A DNA stretch of 64,000 nt. Source: Rhodospirillaceae bacterium (lineage in GTDB: Bacteria; Pseudomonadota; Alphaproteobacteria; UBA8366; Aestuariispiraceae). A model generated the notes under the pieces. It ran no database searches. It had not been told where the DNA came from and worked only from the letters and a program-made list of their open reading frames with translations. Position 1 is the stretch's first letter. Each line of letters opens with the position of its first letter. The DNA is taken from NCBI GenBank assembly GCA_002709955.1, contig PAQY01000004.1, forward strand, positions 66,714-130,713. Reading direction: 5' to 3'. Both the position numbers and the translations under genes were made by a program. Below are positions 38,399 to 47,774 of the stretch, in pieces.

Positions 38399-39171
38399 TC
38401 GCAATCCTGACACGCCCTACCTTCCCGTTCCGCCTGTCCTGGCCGCGCTGTATCCTGGGTCTTCTCATGCTGATGCCAATAACATTGAGCGCGGATGAGC
38501 CATTGGTTGCGGATCTGGACAGCCATCTGGTGGCCATAACCGCAGGCTTCACCGGCGAGGAGCTGTTGTTATTTGGTACCATGCAGGGCGATGGCGAGAT
38601 TGTTGTTGTTGTTCACGGACCCAAACAGGATATTGTGGCCCGCCGGAAAGACCGTGTGGTCGGTGTGTGGATGAATACAGACTCTGTCGAATTCAAAGGC
38701 GTACCATCCTTTTATAGCGTTGCCACAACGGCCAGATCGGGTTTGGATCTGCCGCCCAGCGCCTTGCGGCGACACCAGATCGGCCTGGAGAATATTCGCC
38801 TGCAAACCGATCAGATCCTGAGCCCGGAAGATTATGAACTGTTTGCGTCCTCAGTTTTGCGCAACAAGGTGGCCATTGGCCTGTTCAGCCCGGATGCGGG
38901 CGTGGTAGAACGCCGGGGCCGTCAATTGTTCAGGGCGTCAGTCCTGATCCCCACCAATGTGCCCGTTGGGACATATACAGTTGAAACGCTTCTGGTCCGC
39001 GATGGGCAGGTCGCCGCAGCCCAGACAACGCCCCTGTTTGTGAACAAGGAAGGATTTGGGGCGCAAGTCTACAGGACCGCACAAATACAACCGGCCTTGT
39101 ATGGGTTGATCGCAATCTTTATCGCTGGCTTTGCCGGATTGGCTGCCAATTGGATCTTCCAGAAATTGTAA
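38395..39171 (+). CDS. TIGR02186 family membrane protein linked to TauE/SafE
   Basis: 258 residues: a signal-like helix (about residues 12-33), a periplasmic beta-rich body and a C-terminal anchor helix (ALYGLIAIFIAGFAGLAANW). The body has HLVAITAGFTGEELLLFG and a WMNTDSVEF segment, which I recognise as the TIGR02186 family usually found beside sulfite exporters. The start overlaps the exporter's stop (ATGA). Function unproven; the pairing suggests help in periplasmic sulfur-anion export. Confidence 0.78.
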   Translation: MIAILTRPTFPFRLSWPRCILGLLMLMPITLSADEPLVADLDSHLVAITAGFTGEELLLFGTMQGDGEIVVVVHGPKQDIVARRKDRVVGVWMNTDSVEFKGVPSFYSVATTARSGLDLPPSALRRHQIGLENIRLQTDQILSPEDYELFASSVLRNKVAIGLFSPDAGVVERRGRQLFRASVLIPTNVPVGTYTVETLLVRDGQVAAAQTTPLFVNKEGFGAQVYRTAQIQPALYGLIAIFIAGFAGLAANWIFQKL

Positions 39172-39206
39172 CCATGACGTCAGTATCACTTTGTTAAGGT
39201 AGGATA

Positions 39207-42155
39207 ATGTCAGGACCCTTTACGACCGTTCAAGAGCAGGTGGATGTTACCCCAGACGCCATTGATCGGACCGAGTACACAACCTGTTATATGTGCGCCT
39301 GTCGCTGCGGTATCCGCGTCCATTTCAAGAATGATGAAGTCCGCTATATCGACGGCAATCCCGATCACCCGATCAACAAGGGGGTCTTGTGCGCCAAAGG
39401 GTCCGCCGGGATCATGAATTACAAATCCCCCGGACGATTGACCAAGCCCTTAAAGCGGGTTGGCCCGCGTGGATCCGGGGAGTTTGAGGAAATTGAATGG
39501 TCTGAGGCGATGGACCTGGCGACCGAGTGGTTGTCCGATATCCGGAAATCAGACCCCAAGCGATTGGCTTTCTTTACCGGGCGTGACCAAAGCCAGTCGC
39601 TGACCGGCTGGTGGGCCGGGCGGTTCGGGACGCCTAATTTTGCCGCCCATGGCGGATTCTGTTCGGTCAATATGGCCGCGGGCGGGCTGTATTCCATCGG
39701 CAGTTCCTTTTGGGAATTTGGCGAGCCGGATTGGGAACGCACCCTGTATTTCATGATGTTTGGCGTTGCCGAAGACCATGACAGCAATCCGATCAAGATG
39801 GGCCTGGGCCATTTAAAAAGTCGGGGAGAGGCAAAGTTTGTTTCGGTAAACCCGGTAAAGACCGGCTATTCCGCGATCGCCGATGAATGGGTTGGTATTC
39901 GCCCTGGGACAGACGGTCTGTTCGCCGGGGCGCTGATCCATGAATTGCTGGCAGCAGAGAAGATCGATTGGGATTATCTGGCGCGCTATACCAATGCCCC
40001 CTGGCTGGTCATTCAGGCACCGGGCACAGCCGATGACGGCCTGTTTGCCCGTGACCGCGATGGGAACCCCCTGATCCTGGACGGCAAAACCAAAAAACTG
40101 GTCAGCGCCCTGGAAGCCGGTGGATCCCCCGTGATGAGCGGCAGCGTCGATATCGCCGGTCAGCGGGCCGTCCCGGCCTTTCACCTGATGGCGAAACGGT
40201 TTCTGGATAAAAGCTATTCACCGGAAGAGGCGGAAAAATCCTGCGGCGTGTCCGCTGAAACAATCCGCCGGATCGCCGCAGAACTGGCCCATGCCGCGTT
40301 TGAGCGCAGCATAGAACTGGATGTCGATTGGACCGATTGGGCCGGGCGCAAACAGACCAAGATTGTCGGGCGGCCCGTCTCCCTGCACGCCATGCGCGGT
40401 GTTTCTGCCCATTCCAATGGGTTCCATACCTGCCGCATCCTGCATTTGCTGCAAATGATCCTAGGTACGATTGATGTGCCAGGCGGCTTTCGCTCCAAAC
40501 CACCCTTCCCGCGCCCGGTCCCACCCGGACCAAAACCAGCCGGCCATAAGTCAGAGGCCAACAAGCCCCTGGAAGGGATGCCATTGGGGTTTCCCACCGG
40601 CCCGGAAGACCTGCTGATCAATCCGGATGGCACGCCCAAACGCATCGATAAGGCCTATAGCTGGGAGCATCCGCTGGCCGCCCATGGCCTGATGCAAATG
40701 GTCATCCACAATGCCTGGAAGGGCGACCCCTATCCCATCGATGTGCTGTTCATGTATATGGCCAATATGGGCTGGAACAGCTCAATGAATGTGCCAGGCG
40801 TGCTGCATTACCTGACCGATACCAATGAGGATGGCAGCTATAAGATTCCCAAGATCATCTATTCCGATGCGTTTTATTCGGAAACGGTGCCCTATGCCGA
40901 TCTGGTGCTGCCCGATACGACCTATCTGGAGCGGTGGGACTGTATCTCGCTGCTGGACCGCCCGATTTGCAGTGCGGAAGGACCAGCCGATGCGATCCGC
41001 CACCCGGTCGTCCCGCTGGACCGGGACGTGCGTCCCTTTCAGGATGTGCTGATCGAATTGGGCGCGCGCCTGAAACTGCCCGGTTTTGTTACCGCCGATG
41101 GCAGCGCCGCTTATCCCGGCGGCTATCAAGATTACATCGCCAATCACGAACGCGCGCCGGGCATTGGCCCGCTGGCAGGATGGCGTGGTGAATTTGGGAC
41201 CGATCAGGGTCGTGGCGCCCCCAATCAGGGTCAGTTACAGCGCTATATCGACAATGGTGGCTTCTGGGAGGATCCCTTTACGGAATCCGAATCCTGGATG
41301 AAGCACGGCAACAAGGACTATCTGACCCGCGCCCACAAGATGGGCTGGATTCCATCCACAGACCGCATTGTCATGCAGATTTATTCCGAACCTTTGCAAA
41401 AGTTCCGATTGGCGGCTCAGGGATTTGGCCCCGCCGTACCCCCAGACCGCCATAAGGACCGGATCGAAACCTATTTCGATCCAATCCCCTTCTGGTATCC
41501 GCCATTTGAAACCACGGCCACGGCACAGGACTATACCCTGCATGCCATCACCCAGCGCCCGATGCACATGTATCACAGTTGGGGGGGACAGAATGCCTGG
41601 CTGAGGCAGATCACCAATCAGAATCGCCTGTATCTGCATCCCGACACCGCCGCAACCATCGATGCCGGTGATGAGGATTGGGTCTGGATCATCAGCCCCC
41701 AAGGCCGCGTGAAGGCCCAGATCAAAACCATGCATGGCGTTGAAAAAGGCACCATCTGGACCTGGAACGCAATTGGTAAGCGCAAAGGAAGTTGGGGCCT
41801 GAAACCGGGCGCACCAGAGACGGAGAAAGGGTTTCTGCTGAACCACATCATCCCGGAACTGCTGCCCGCCCAGGGGGACGGCTTCCGCTATGCCAATGCC
41901 GATCCGGTGACGGGCCAGGCCGCCTGGTATGATTTGAAGGTGCGGTTGGAAAAATGCACAGACGAAGAAGCTGGAGAGACGGAACCCATGTTTGAGCGGT
42001 TCGAAGCACCAACACTCGCCCCAAGTGCGGTCTCCGCTGATGGGGTTCTGCGCTATGGGAAGGCCTTGCATCCAACGCCGTCAGGCAAACCCGCCGCCGC
42101 AATGGCGGAATGGATCGGCAATCAAAAAGGCCATAAAGAGGGAGGAAATCAATGA
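39207..42155 (+). CDS. soeA: Sulfite dehydrogenase molybdopterin subunit SoeA-like
   Basis: 982 residues, molybdopterin oxidoreductase of the DMSO reductase family. The [4Fe-4S] site is CYMCACRCG (residues 28-36) plus Cys in GVLCAKG. HGGFCSVNMAAGG probably holds the molybdenum-ligating Cys. No Tat signal, so cytoplasmic, as for SoeA. Preceded by AAGGTAGGATA. It is followed by a four-cluster Fe-S protein and an NrfD/DmsC-like anchor, the SoeABC set that oxidises sulfite to sulfate. The sulfur neighbours support this. Tetrathionate or other reductases of the same family are the main alternative. Confidence 0.75.
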   Translation: MSGPFTTVQEQVDVTPDAIDRTEYTTCYMCACRCGIRVHFKNDEVRYIDGNPDHPINKGVLCAKGSAGIMNYKSPGRLTKPLKRVGPRGSGEFEEIEWSEAMDLATEWLSDIRKSDPKRLAFFTGRDQSQSLTGWWAGRFGTPNFAAHGGFCSVNMAAGGLYSIGSSFWEFGEPDWERTLYFMMFGVAEDHDSNPIKMGLGHLKSRGEAKFVSVNPVKTGYSAIADEWVGIRPGTDGLFAGALIHELLAAEKIDWDYLARYTNAPWLVIQAPGTADDGLFARDRDGNPLILDGKTKKLVSALEAGGSPVMSGSVDIAGQRAVPAFHLMAKRFLDKSYSPEEAEKSCGVSAETIRRIAAELAHAAFERSIELDVDWTDWAGRKQTKIVGRPVSLHAMRGVSAHSNGFHTCRILHLLQMILGTIDVPGGFRSKPPFPRPVPPGPKPAGHKSEANKPLEGMPLGFPTGPEDLLINPDGTPKRIDKAYSWEHPLAAHGLMQMVIHNAWKGDPYPIDVLFMYMANMGWNSSMNVPGVLHYLTDTNEDGSYKIPKIIYSDAFYSETVPYADLVLPDTTYLERWDCISLLDRPICSAEGPADAIRHPVVPLDRDVRPFQDVLIELGARLKLPGFVTADGSAAYPGGYQDYIANHERAPGIGPLAGWRGEFGTDQGRGAPNQGQLQRYIDNGGFWEDPFTESESWMKHGNKDYLTRAHKMGWIPSTDRIVMQIYSEPLQKFRLAAQGFGPAVPPDRHKDRIETYFDPIPFWYPPFETTATAQDYTLHAITQRPMHMYHSWGGQNAWLRQITNQNRLYLHPDTAATIDAGDEDWVWIISPQGRVKAQIKTMHGVEKGTIWTWNAIGKRKGSWGLKPGAPETEKGFLLNHIIPELLPAQGDGFRYANADPVTGQAAWYDLKVRLEKCTDEEAGETEPMFERFEAPTLAPSAVSADGVLRYGKALHPTPSGKPAAAMAEWIGNQKGHKEGGNQ

Positions 42156-42322
42156 CCGCCCCAATCCATCCACAAAGTGCCGTCATTCCCGCGAAGGCGG
42201 GAATCCAGAGCGTCAGAGCACGAACCGTCGGGCTGCTGTGGACCCCGGATCACGTCCGGAGTGACGAAGATAGGGGCAGGTGGATTCCTGATGAGCGTAA
42301 CACAACGGGAGGAACACAATGA
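42152..42322 (+). CDS. Small ORF bridging soeA and soeB, REP-derived
   Basis: 56 codons. Its ATG overlaps the soeA stop (ATGA at 42152-42155) and is preceded by GGGAGG; its TGA overlaps the soeB ATG (42319-42322). The middle is translated from a REP repeat (AVIPAKAGIQ, a peptide typical of such repeats). The RBS and first codons resemble those of soeB (GGAGGAA then ATGACCGC), as if the repeat had entered at the original soeB start. It may couple translation rather than make a useful protein. Confidence 0.45.
   Translation: MTAPIHPQSAVIPAKAGIQSVRARTVGLLWTPDHVRSDEDRGRWIPDERNTTGGTQ
42182..42265. repeat. REP-type palindromic element inside the soeA-soeB junction
   Basis: ATTCCCGC (42185-42192) and GCGGGAAT (42197-42204) form a hairpin; CCGGA (42245-42249) and TCCGG (42255-42259) form a second. 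The same style of palindrome occurs near 34148-34227. Such repeats may reduce readthrough from soeA to soeBC. Confidence 0.65.
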
Positions 42323-43068
42323 CCGCTCTTCCCGCTCAGACTCAGAAAAAGCTTGGGCTTGTCATCGACCTGGACATTTGCGTCGGGTGCCATGCCTGTG
42401 CGGTGAATTGCAAGGAATGGAATACCGGTGGGCACAGCGCGCCGCTGCCGGACAACGACCCCTATGGTGCAGATGCGTCGGGCGTATGGTTCAATCGCAT
42501 CCACAGTTTTGAAGTCGTCCCGGAAGATGGCGGCGATAGTCGTATGGTGCATTTCCCGAAATCCTGCCTGCATTGCGAGGATGCACCCTGTGTGACCGTC
42601 TGCCCGACCGGCGCGTCCTATAAACGCGAAGAAGACGGGATCGTTCTGGTCAATCCCGATACCTGCATCGGCTGTAAGCTGTGCAGTTGGGCCTGTCCCT
42701 ATGGGGCACGGGAATATGATGACGATGCCGGGATCATGAAGAAATGCACCCTGTGCGTGGACCGGATCTATAATGAAACCCTGCCAGCCGATATGCGGGT
42801 TCCGGCCTGTGTATCGACCTGTCCGGCCGGGGCGCGGTCTTTTGGTGATTTTGGTGATCCAGACAGCGATGTATCAAAGCTCTCCGCAGCCCGTGGCGGC
42901 TATGCCCTGATGCCGGAACAAAATTGCAAGCCGGTCAATCGCTATCTGCCGCCGCGCCCCCGCAAAACCGTGGCGGAAGAGGCCATGGGCGGTGCAGGCC
43001 TGACCCCCGTGGCTGACAGCAGCGCCGGGGTCATGGCCCGGTGGCTCGATAAAATTCTGTCTTTGTGA
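42319..43068 (+). CDS. soeB: 4Fe-4S ferredoxin-type subunit SoeB-like
   Basis: 249 residues with four cysteine clusters: CVGCHACAVNC, CLHCEDAPCVTVCPTG, CIGCKLCSWACPYG and CTLC...CVSTCPAGAR. This is the DmsB/PhsB type that passes electrons between the molybdenum subunit and a membrane anchor. GGGAGGAACACA lies before the ATG. Next gene after soeA, then the anchor, so one complex. Confidence 0.78.
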   Translation: MTALPAQTQKKLGLVIDLDICVGCHACAVNCKEWNTGGHSAPLPDNDPYGADASGVWFNRIHSFEVVPEDGGDSRMVHFPKSCLHCEDAPCVTVCPTGASYKREEDGIVLVNPDTCIGCKLCSWACPYGAREYDDDAGIMKKCTLCVDRIYNETLPADMRVPACVSTCPAGARSFGDFGDPDSDVSKLSAARGGYALMPEQNCKPVNRYLPPRPRKTVAEEAMGGAGLTPVADSSAGVMARWLDKILSL

Positions 43069-43077
43069 GGCGTTGTT

Positions 43078-44028
43078 ATGCATCCGGCTAAATCGGTCAT
43101 TTTTTTCACCACCGCATCCGGCGCGGGGTATGGCGTGTTGATTCTGTTCATCCTGATGGACATTGCGGGCCTGATTCCCGCTGGATGGCATGTCACGCTG
43201 ATCAGCCTTGGTGTTGCCCTGGGTCTGATCAGTGCAGGCCTGCTGTCTTCGACCGCCCATCTGGGTCATCCGGAACGGGCCTGGCGGGCCATGAGCCAAT
43301 GGCGGACATCCTGGCTCAGCCGGGAGGGCCTGTTTGCCCTCATCACCTTTCTCCCCGTCCTGATCTATGGCGCGGGGCGGTTAGTCTATCCCGATATGAC
43401 AACCCCTTGGCAACCCGTGGTCGCAGCGCTTTCGGTCGCCCTGGCCCTGATCACGGTCTATTGCACGGCGATGATCTATGCCTCTCTGCGCCCCATCCCA
43501 GCCTGGTCTAACGGCTGGACGCCAGTCTGTTACCTGATCCTGTCGCTGTCCAGCGGGGCGGTCCTGTTAAACGCGCTGTCCTTCTTTCTGGGCTTTGCCA
43601 GCGTCTTTCTGATCCTGGTCAGCGTTGTTTTGTTGTTGGCCGGCCTGATCGTGAAAATCATGTATTGGCAGTCCATCGCGCTGGCCAGCCCCCGATCCAC
43701 TGCCGAAAGCGCAACCGGTCTAGGCGACATGGGCAAGGTGAAACTATTCGAGGCACCCCATCAGGGGGATAATTATCTGATGACGGAGATGGGGTTTAGA
43801 ATCGCCCGCAAACACGCCGCACGACTGAAACGACTGGTGATCCTATGGGGCTTTGTTTTCCCCATTATAGCGATCCTTTTAACCCGCTACAGTGACGGCG
43901 CGATCACCATTGGCTTGTTGACCATTTCTGTCCTGACCGCCGCCATCGGCCTGATCGCGGAACGCTATCTGTTCTTTGCAGAAGCGAAACATTCCGTGAC
44001 CCTGTACTATGGCGAAAGCGCGGTCTGA
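43078..44028 (+). CDS. soeC: Membrane anchor subunit SoeC-like (DmsC/NrfD type)
   Basis: 316 residues with about eight membrane helices (for example GVLILFILMDIAGLIPAGWH and GFVFPIIAILLTRYSDGAIT). It lacks cysteines for clusters and haem ligands are not evident, as in DmsC. It should reduce quinone or pass electrons to it. It ends one base before the convergent pyruvate kinase gene, so no separate terminator is present. Confidence 0.78.
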   Translation: MHPAKSVIFFTTASGAGYGVLILFILMDIAGLIPAGWHVTLISLGVALGLISAGLLSSTAHLGHPERAWRAMSQWRTSWLSREGLFALITFLPVLIYGAGRLVYPDMTTPWQPVVAALSVALALITVYCTAMIYASLRPIPAWSNGWTPVCYLILSLSSGAVLLNALSFFLGFASVFLILVSVVLLLAGLIVKIMYWQSIALASPRSTAESATGLGDMGKVKLFEAPHQGDNYLMTEMGFRIARKHAARLKRLVILWGFVFPIIAILLTRYSDGAITIGLLTISVLTAAIGLIAERYLFFAEAKHSVTLYYGESAV

Positions 44029-44029
44029 G

Positions 44030-45463
44030 CTACTCCGTCTCTGACGTGCCGCCGATGCGGGCAATGCGCAGCAGATTGGTTTTACCTGGCGTGCTGAAAG
44101 GCACACCCGCTGTGATGACGATGCGGTCCCCGATATTGCCAAACCCATCGATTTTCGCCTGATGGGTTGCGGTTTCTGACATATCATCCAGGCTGGCCGC
44201 ATCGGGCACCCGGGCGGGATGAACCCCCCAGACCAGCGCCAGACGCCGGGCCGTATCATCGCGCGGTGTCAGACCCAAAATCGGTGCCATCGGGCGTTCG
44301 CGGGCAATGCGCAATGTTGTTGATCCTGATGTCGTATAGGTCGCGATTGCATTTACATTCAGCGTTTTCGCCATTTGCGCAGCGGCCGTCGCGACCGCAT
44401 CCGCAGTGGTCGGCTCCGGCTTCTGGCGCTGGGCTTCCATGCCTTCCCGATAGACCGGGTCCCGCTCCACCCGTTCAATGATACGGTTCATCATCTCAAC
44501 AGATTCAACAGGGTAATCGCCAACCGCTGTTTCTGCCGACAGCATCACAGCATCGGCCCCGGAATAGACGGCTGTTGCCACATCGGACGCCTCTGCCCGG
44601 GTCGGGACCGGTCGTTCGACCATGGAATCCAGCATCTGGGTCGCAACCACAACCGGCTTCCCGGCCATACGGCACGCATTGATAATGCGGCGCTGCAGCA
44701 CCGGCACGTCTTCTGGCGGCATTTCGACGCCCAGATCACCGCGCGCGACCATGATCGCATCCGCTGCGGCCACAATTGCATCCAATTCCGTGATGGCAGA
44801 GGGCTTTTCCAGTTTCGCCAGAATACCCGCTTCCCCTTTGATCAGGGCGCGGGCTTCTTCGATATCTTCTGCGCGCTGAACAAAGCTCAACGCAACCCAA
44901 TCCACCCCCAGGCTGAGACCATATTTCAGATCGATCAGATCCTTTTCCGTCAGGGGCGACAGGGGCAACAAGACGCCGGGCACATTGACGCCCTTGCGTT
45001 CAGACAACGGCCCGCCGACGGCAACGCGGCATTCCGCAAATTCCGGTCCACAGGATGTCACCACCAATCGAATGCGACCATCATCCAGTAATAATTCCGC
45101 ATCCTTTTCCAAGGCCTGGAAGATTTCAGGATGGGGCAGGGTCACGCGGTTGATATCGCCGGGCTTGTCTTCCAGGTCCAGGCGAAACTGCGTGTCTTCA
45201 ACCAGCTCAATCGGGCCATCCTTGAACGTCCCGATCCGCAATTTCGGGCCTTGCAGGTCCATCATCACCGCAATGGGTCGCGCAAATTTCTGCTCCAGCC
45301 CGCGAATAATGTCCAATCGGGCCTTATGTTCCGCATGGGCACCATGGCTGAAATTCAGACGGAACACGTCCACGCCCGCTTCAAACAAGGCCTGGATGGA
45401 GGCTTGGTCTCCGGTTCCAGGACCCAATGTGGCAACAATTTTGGTACGGTGCTGACGGCGCAT
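44030..45463 (-). CDS. pyk: Pyruvate kinase
   Basis: 477 residues from ATG 45463, preferred over an upstream start at 45517 because GGGGAAG precedes it and MRRQHRTKIVATLGPGT is the usual start. Motifs: FRLNFSHG, KLEKPSAI (substrate Lys), and MVARGDLGVEMP with the Mg ligand Glu/Asp region. The C-terminal allosteric domain is present to the end. Converts phosphoenolpyruvate to pyruvate with ATP formation. Convergent with soeC and divergent from the IclR regulator. Confidence 0.95.
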   Translation of the reverse strand: MRRQHRTKIVATLGPGTGDQASIQALFEAGVDVFRLNFSHGAHAEHKARLDIIRGLEQKFARPIAVMMDLQGPKLRIGTFKDGPIELVEDTQFRLDLEDKPGDINRVTLPHPEIFQALEKDAELLLDDGRIRLVVTSCGPEFAECRVAVGGPLSERKGVNVPGVLLPLSPLTEKDLIDLKYGLSLGVDWVALSFVQRAEDIEEARALIKGEAGILAKLEKPSAITELDAIVAAADAIMVARGDLGVEMPPEDVPVLQRRIINACRMAGKPVVVATQMLDSMVERPVPTRAEASDVATAVYSGADAVMLSAETAVGDYPVESVEMMNRIIERVERDPVYREGMEAQRQKPEPTTADAVATAAAQMAKTLNVNAIATYTTSGSTTLRIARERPMAPILGLTPRDDTARRLALVWGVHPARVPDAASLDDMSETATHQAKIDGFGNIGDRIVITAGVPFSTPGKTNLLRIARIGGTSETE

Positions 45464-45655
45464 GGCTGCGCTTCCCCTTTTTCGTTCTGGACTTTCACAA
45501 GTGTCGTGTCGCCGCACTATAAGAGAGCAGCGCCGTGTTTGCTTGCAAAAACCGCAGCCTCAGGTCAAATCATTTTACCGCTATTTCCATAGGGTGGAAA
45601 ATAAGGAAAAAGAATGCCTTAATCCGGTTGGGTCACATCAGAGGGATATGCACGC

Positions 45656-46522
45656 ATGGAAAAAAACGCCAATGATCCGGACCAGAAGCCCAGGCGGGGG
45701 CGGCCCGCTGTGGATCGCAACGGGGCAGGTATCAAATCCAGTGACAGCGATACCGGTGTCCGATCGTTGAACCGCGCCTTGTCGCTGCTGGAAGATGTTG
45801 CGACCCAGCCTCAGGGGGCTGCGCTTGGCGATTTGGCGCATCGGGCCGGTCTGGCCCCGTCCACGGCGCACAGGCTTTTAAAAAGTCTGGAACTGCGCCG
45901 GTTCGTAACCCAGGACGCGGAACGCGGGCTATGGTTCACCGGGGTTCAGGCCTTTATCACCGGAACAGGCTTTCTGCGAAATCGGGATGTCGTGACCATC
46001 GCGCGCCCCTATATGCACCGCGCCATGGAGGAAAGCGGCGAATCCGTAAACCTCGCCATTCTGGATGGGACAGAAACGATCTATTTGTCCCAGGTGGAAA
46101 GCCGCCAGATGATGCGCGCCCTGGCCCCCCCCGGCGGGCGTGCCCCGCTGCATGCCTCTGGCGTTGGCAAGGCACTGTTATCTGGACTGAGCCAACAATC
46201 GGCGGAACAGCGCATCGCCAATCTAACCTTCACCCGCTATAGCGATAAGACCATTCGGGAGCCCGCTGCACTGATCGCCAGCATCAAACAGGCAAAACAT
46301 CAGGGCTATGCCGTCGATGACGAAGAACATGCCGTCGGTCTGCGCTGCCTTGCAGCCCCGATTTATAATGAGTTTGGGGAACCCGTGGCGGCGATTTCCA
46401 TATCTGGACCTCTGGCACGGATTGAGGATTCGCGGCTGCCGGTATTGGGCGACCTGATCCGCAGCATCGCACAGGAAATCACCACAGCCTGTGGCGGGAA
46501 GTCGCCAACAGGCTGGAACTAA
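45656..46522 (+). CDS. IclR family transcriptional regulator
   Basis: 288 residues. The N-terminal winged helix (RSLNRALSLLEDVATQPQGA then STAHRLLKSLELRRFV) follows a charged tail of about 35 residues. The C-terminal ligand domain has MHRAMEESGESVNLAIL, ASGVGKALLSGL and GYAVDDEEHAVGLRCLAAPI, all typical of IclR proteins. Divergent from pyruvate kinase, which it might control, and convergent with the UbiX gene. The ligand is unknown. Confidence 0.9.
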   Translation: MEKNANDPDQKPRRGRPAVDRNGAGIKSSDSDTGVRSLNRALSLLEDVATQPQGAALGDLAHRAGLAPSTAHRLLKSLELRRFVTQDAERGLWFTGVQAFITGTGFLRNRDVVTIARPYMHRAMEESGESVNLAILDGTETIYLSQVESRQMMRALAPPGGRAPLHASGVGKALLSGLSQQSAEQRIANLTFTRYSDKTIREPAALIASIKQAKHQGYAVDDEEHAVGLRCLAAPIYNEFGEPVAAISISGPLARIEDSRLPVLGDLIRSIAQEITTACGGKSPTGWN

Positions 46523-46532
46523 CGCCTATCCC

Positions 46533-47129
46533 CTACTGTCTTTCGGATTGAGCCGCCGAGGTTTCTTCGGTTTTCCACCGTCGAACCAGATCCGACTGGA
46601 TCCCAAACAGATCCATAACACGCCCGACTGAATGATCGATCATATCGTCCAGACTGTCGGGCTTTGCATAAAATGCCGGGACCGGCGGTGCGATGATCCC
46701 CCCCATTTCTGTCACGGTTGTCATATTGCGCAGATGAACCAGGGTCAGCGGCGTTTCCCGCGCCATCAGAACCAGGCGGCGGCGCTCTTTCAAGGCCACA
46801 TCCGCCGCGCGACTGAGCAGGTTTGCCGTCACGCCGGTAGCAATTTCCGCCAATGTTTTCATGGAGCACGGTGCGATCACCATGCCATCTGACGGGAAAG
46901 ACCCGCTGGCGCAAGGGGCCCCGACATCCCCGATTGCATAGGATACATCCGCCAGTGCCCGCACATCGCGCGGCTTCAGGTCGGTTTCATAAGCCAGCGT
47001 CATTTCTGCCGCCTTGGACAGGATCAAATGCGTCTCGACCCCCGCGACCCGCAGTGCCTGCAACAAACGGATCCCATAGACGACGCCGGAGGCACCGCTG
47101 ATCCCGACAATTAGTTTGCGCTGCACCAT
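46533..47129 (-). CDS. ubiX: Flavin prenyltransferase UbiX
   Basis: 198 residues. The FMN site GISGASGVVYGIRLLQAL and the C-terminal VLMARETPLTLVHLRNM with GGIIAPPVPAFY are the UbiX/Pad1 signatures. It makes prenylated FMN, the cofactor for UbiD-type decarboxylases in ubiquinone synthesis. AAGGA precedes the ATG. No ubiD is in the window. Convergent with the IclR gene. Confidence 0.92.
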   Translation of the reverse strand: MVQRKLIVGISGASGVVYGIRLLQALRVAGVETHLILSKAAEMTLAYETDLKPRDVRALADVSYAIGDVGAPCASGSFPSDGMVIAPCSMKTLAEIATGVTANLLSRAADVALKERRRLVLMARETPLTLVHLRNMTTVTEMGGIIAPPVPAFYAKPDSLDDMIDHSVGRVMDLFGIQSDLVRRWKTEETSAAQSERQ

Positions 47130-47606
47130 CGATTTTCCTTCACATTCAAAGGGACTGTAGTAGGCTATTACATACCGCGTCTGACAAATTATTCCAGTAG
47201 GGATGATGCGTCATCAAGAGTGCGGGACGGCGGGGTCCACTTGCCATTTGTAACGAGGCGCCTCGCCACAGGCCCAATCCCTTGATAACCGGCACGGTAA
47301 CGTGAGGTAACGCATTCTTAGTAATGCATTGCCCGGCGAGTGCTGAATCTGTCCTCAGGCCGATAAGCCTGATTGGGTTCGACACGCATCATTGATTGCT
47401 TTGCTCAAGGCGTCAGGAAAGGAGGCTGTTTTCATCAGAAGAACCGGAACCCATCGATCTGGTGCATATGGATGCGCCGCATGGCCTGGGATTCAGGCAA
47501 TTGGTGTTTCGCGTTTCGCCTTGGTGTCTTCCAGTCGTTGATCGTGGCTTCGCTAACTCTGAACACTGGACCAATAAGGTCTTAACGTATGGGAGATTAG
47601 TCAGAA
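47130..47606. other. Spacer of 477 bases without a supported gene
   Basis: Lies between ubiX and the small YdcH gene. It contains the promoter of ubiX (AT-rich near 47160-47195) and open frames of 70-80 codons with no family features and no ribosome sites. I see no RNA gene or repeat in it. Confidence 0.5.
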
Positions 47607-47774
47607 ATGAGCACAGTTCACCGTATTGAAAGCCTGAAATCAAAACATGCTCAAATTGATAAGCGCCTTTCAGATGAAAGCGCACGCCCGATGCCCGATG
47701 AAACAACCGTCCTGGCGCTCAAACGACAAAAACTTCAAATCAAAGATGAAATCCAGTCACTGACGGCGCATTGA
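47607..47774 (+). CDS. YdcH family (DUF465) small coiled-coil protein
   Basis: 55 residues. It is helical with heptad-like spacing: IESLKSKHAQIDKRL, then LALKRQKLQIKDEIQSL. This is the YdcH/DUF465 pattern, common as single small genes in alphaproteobacteria. Function unknown. GGGAGATTAG is 10-15 bases upstream of the ATG. A weak hairpin (TAAGGG 47785-47790 with CCCTTA 47797-47802) follows the stop. Confidence 0.75.
   Translation: MSTVHRIESLKSKHAQIDKRLSDESARPMPDETTVLALKRQKLQIKDEIQSLTAH

Noticed and set aside
47373-47629. 70-77 codon frames upstream of the YdcH gene
   Set aside because: No ribosome sites, overlapping each other in different frames, and no recognisable family.
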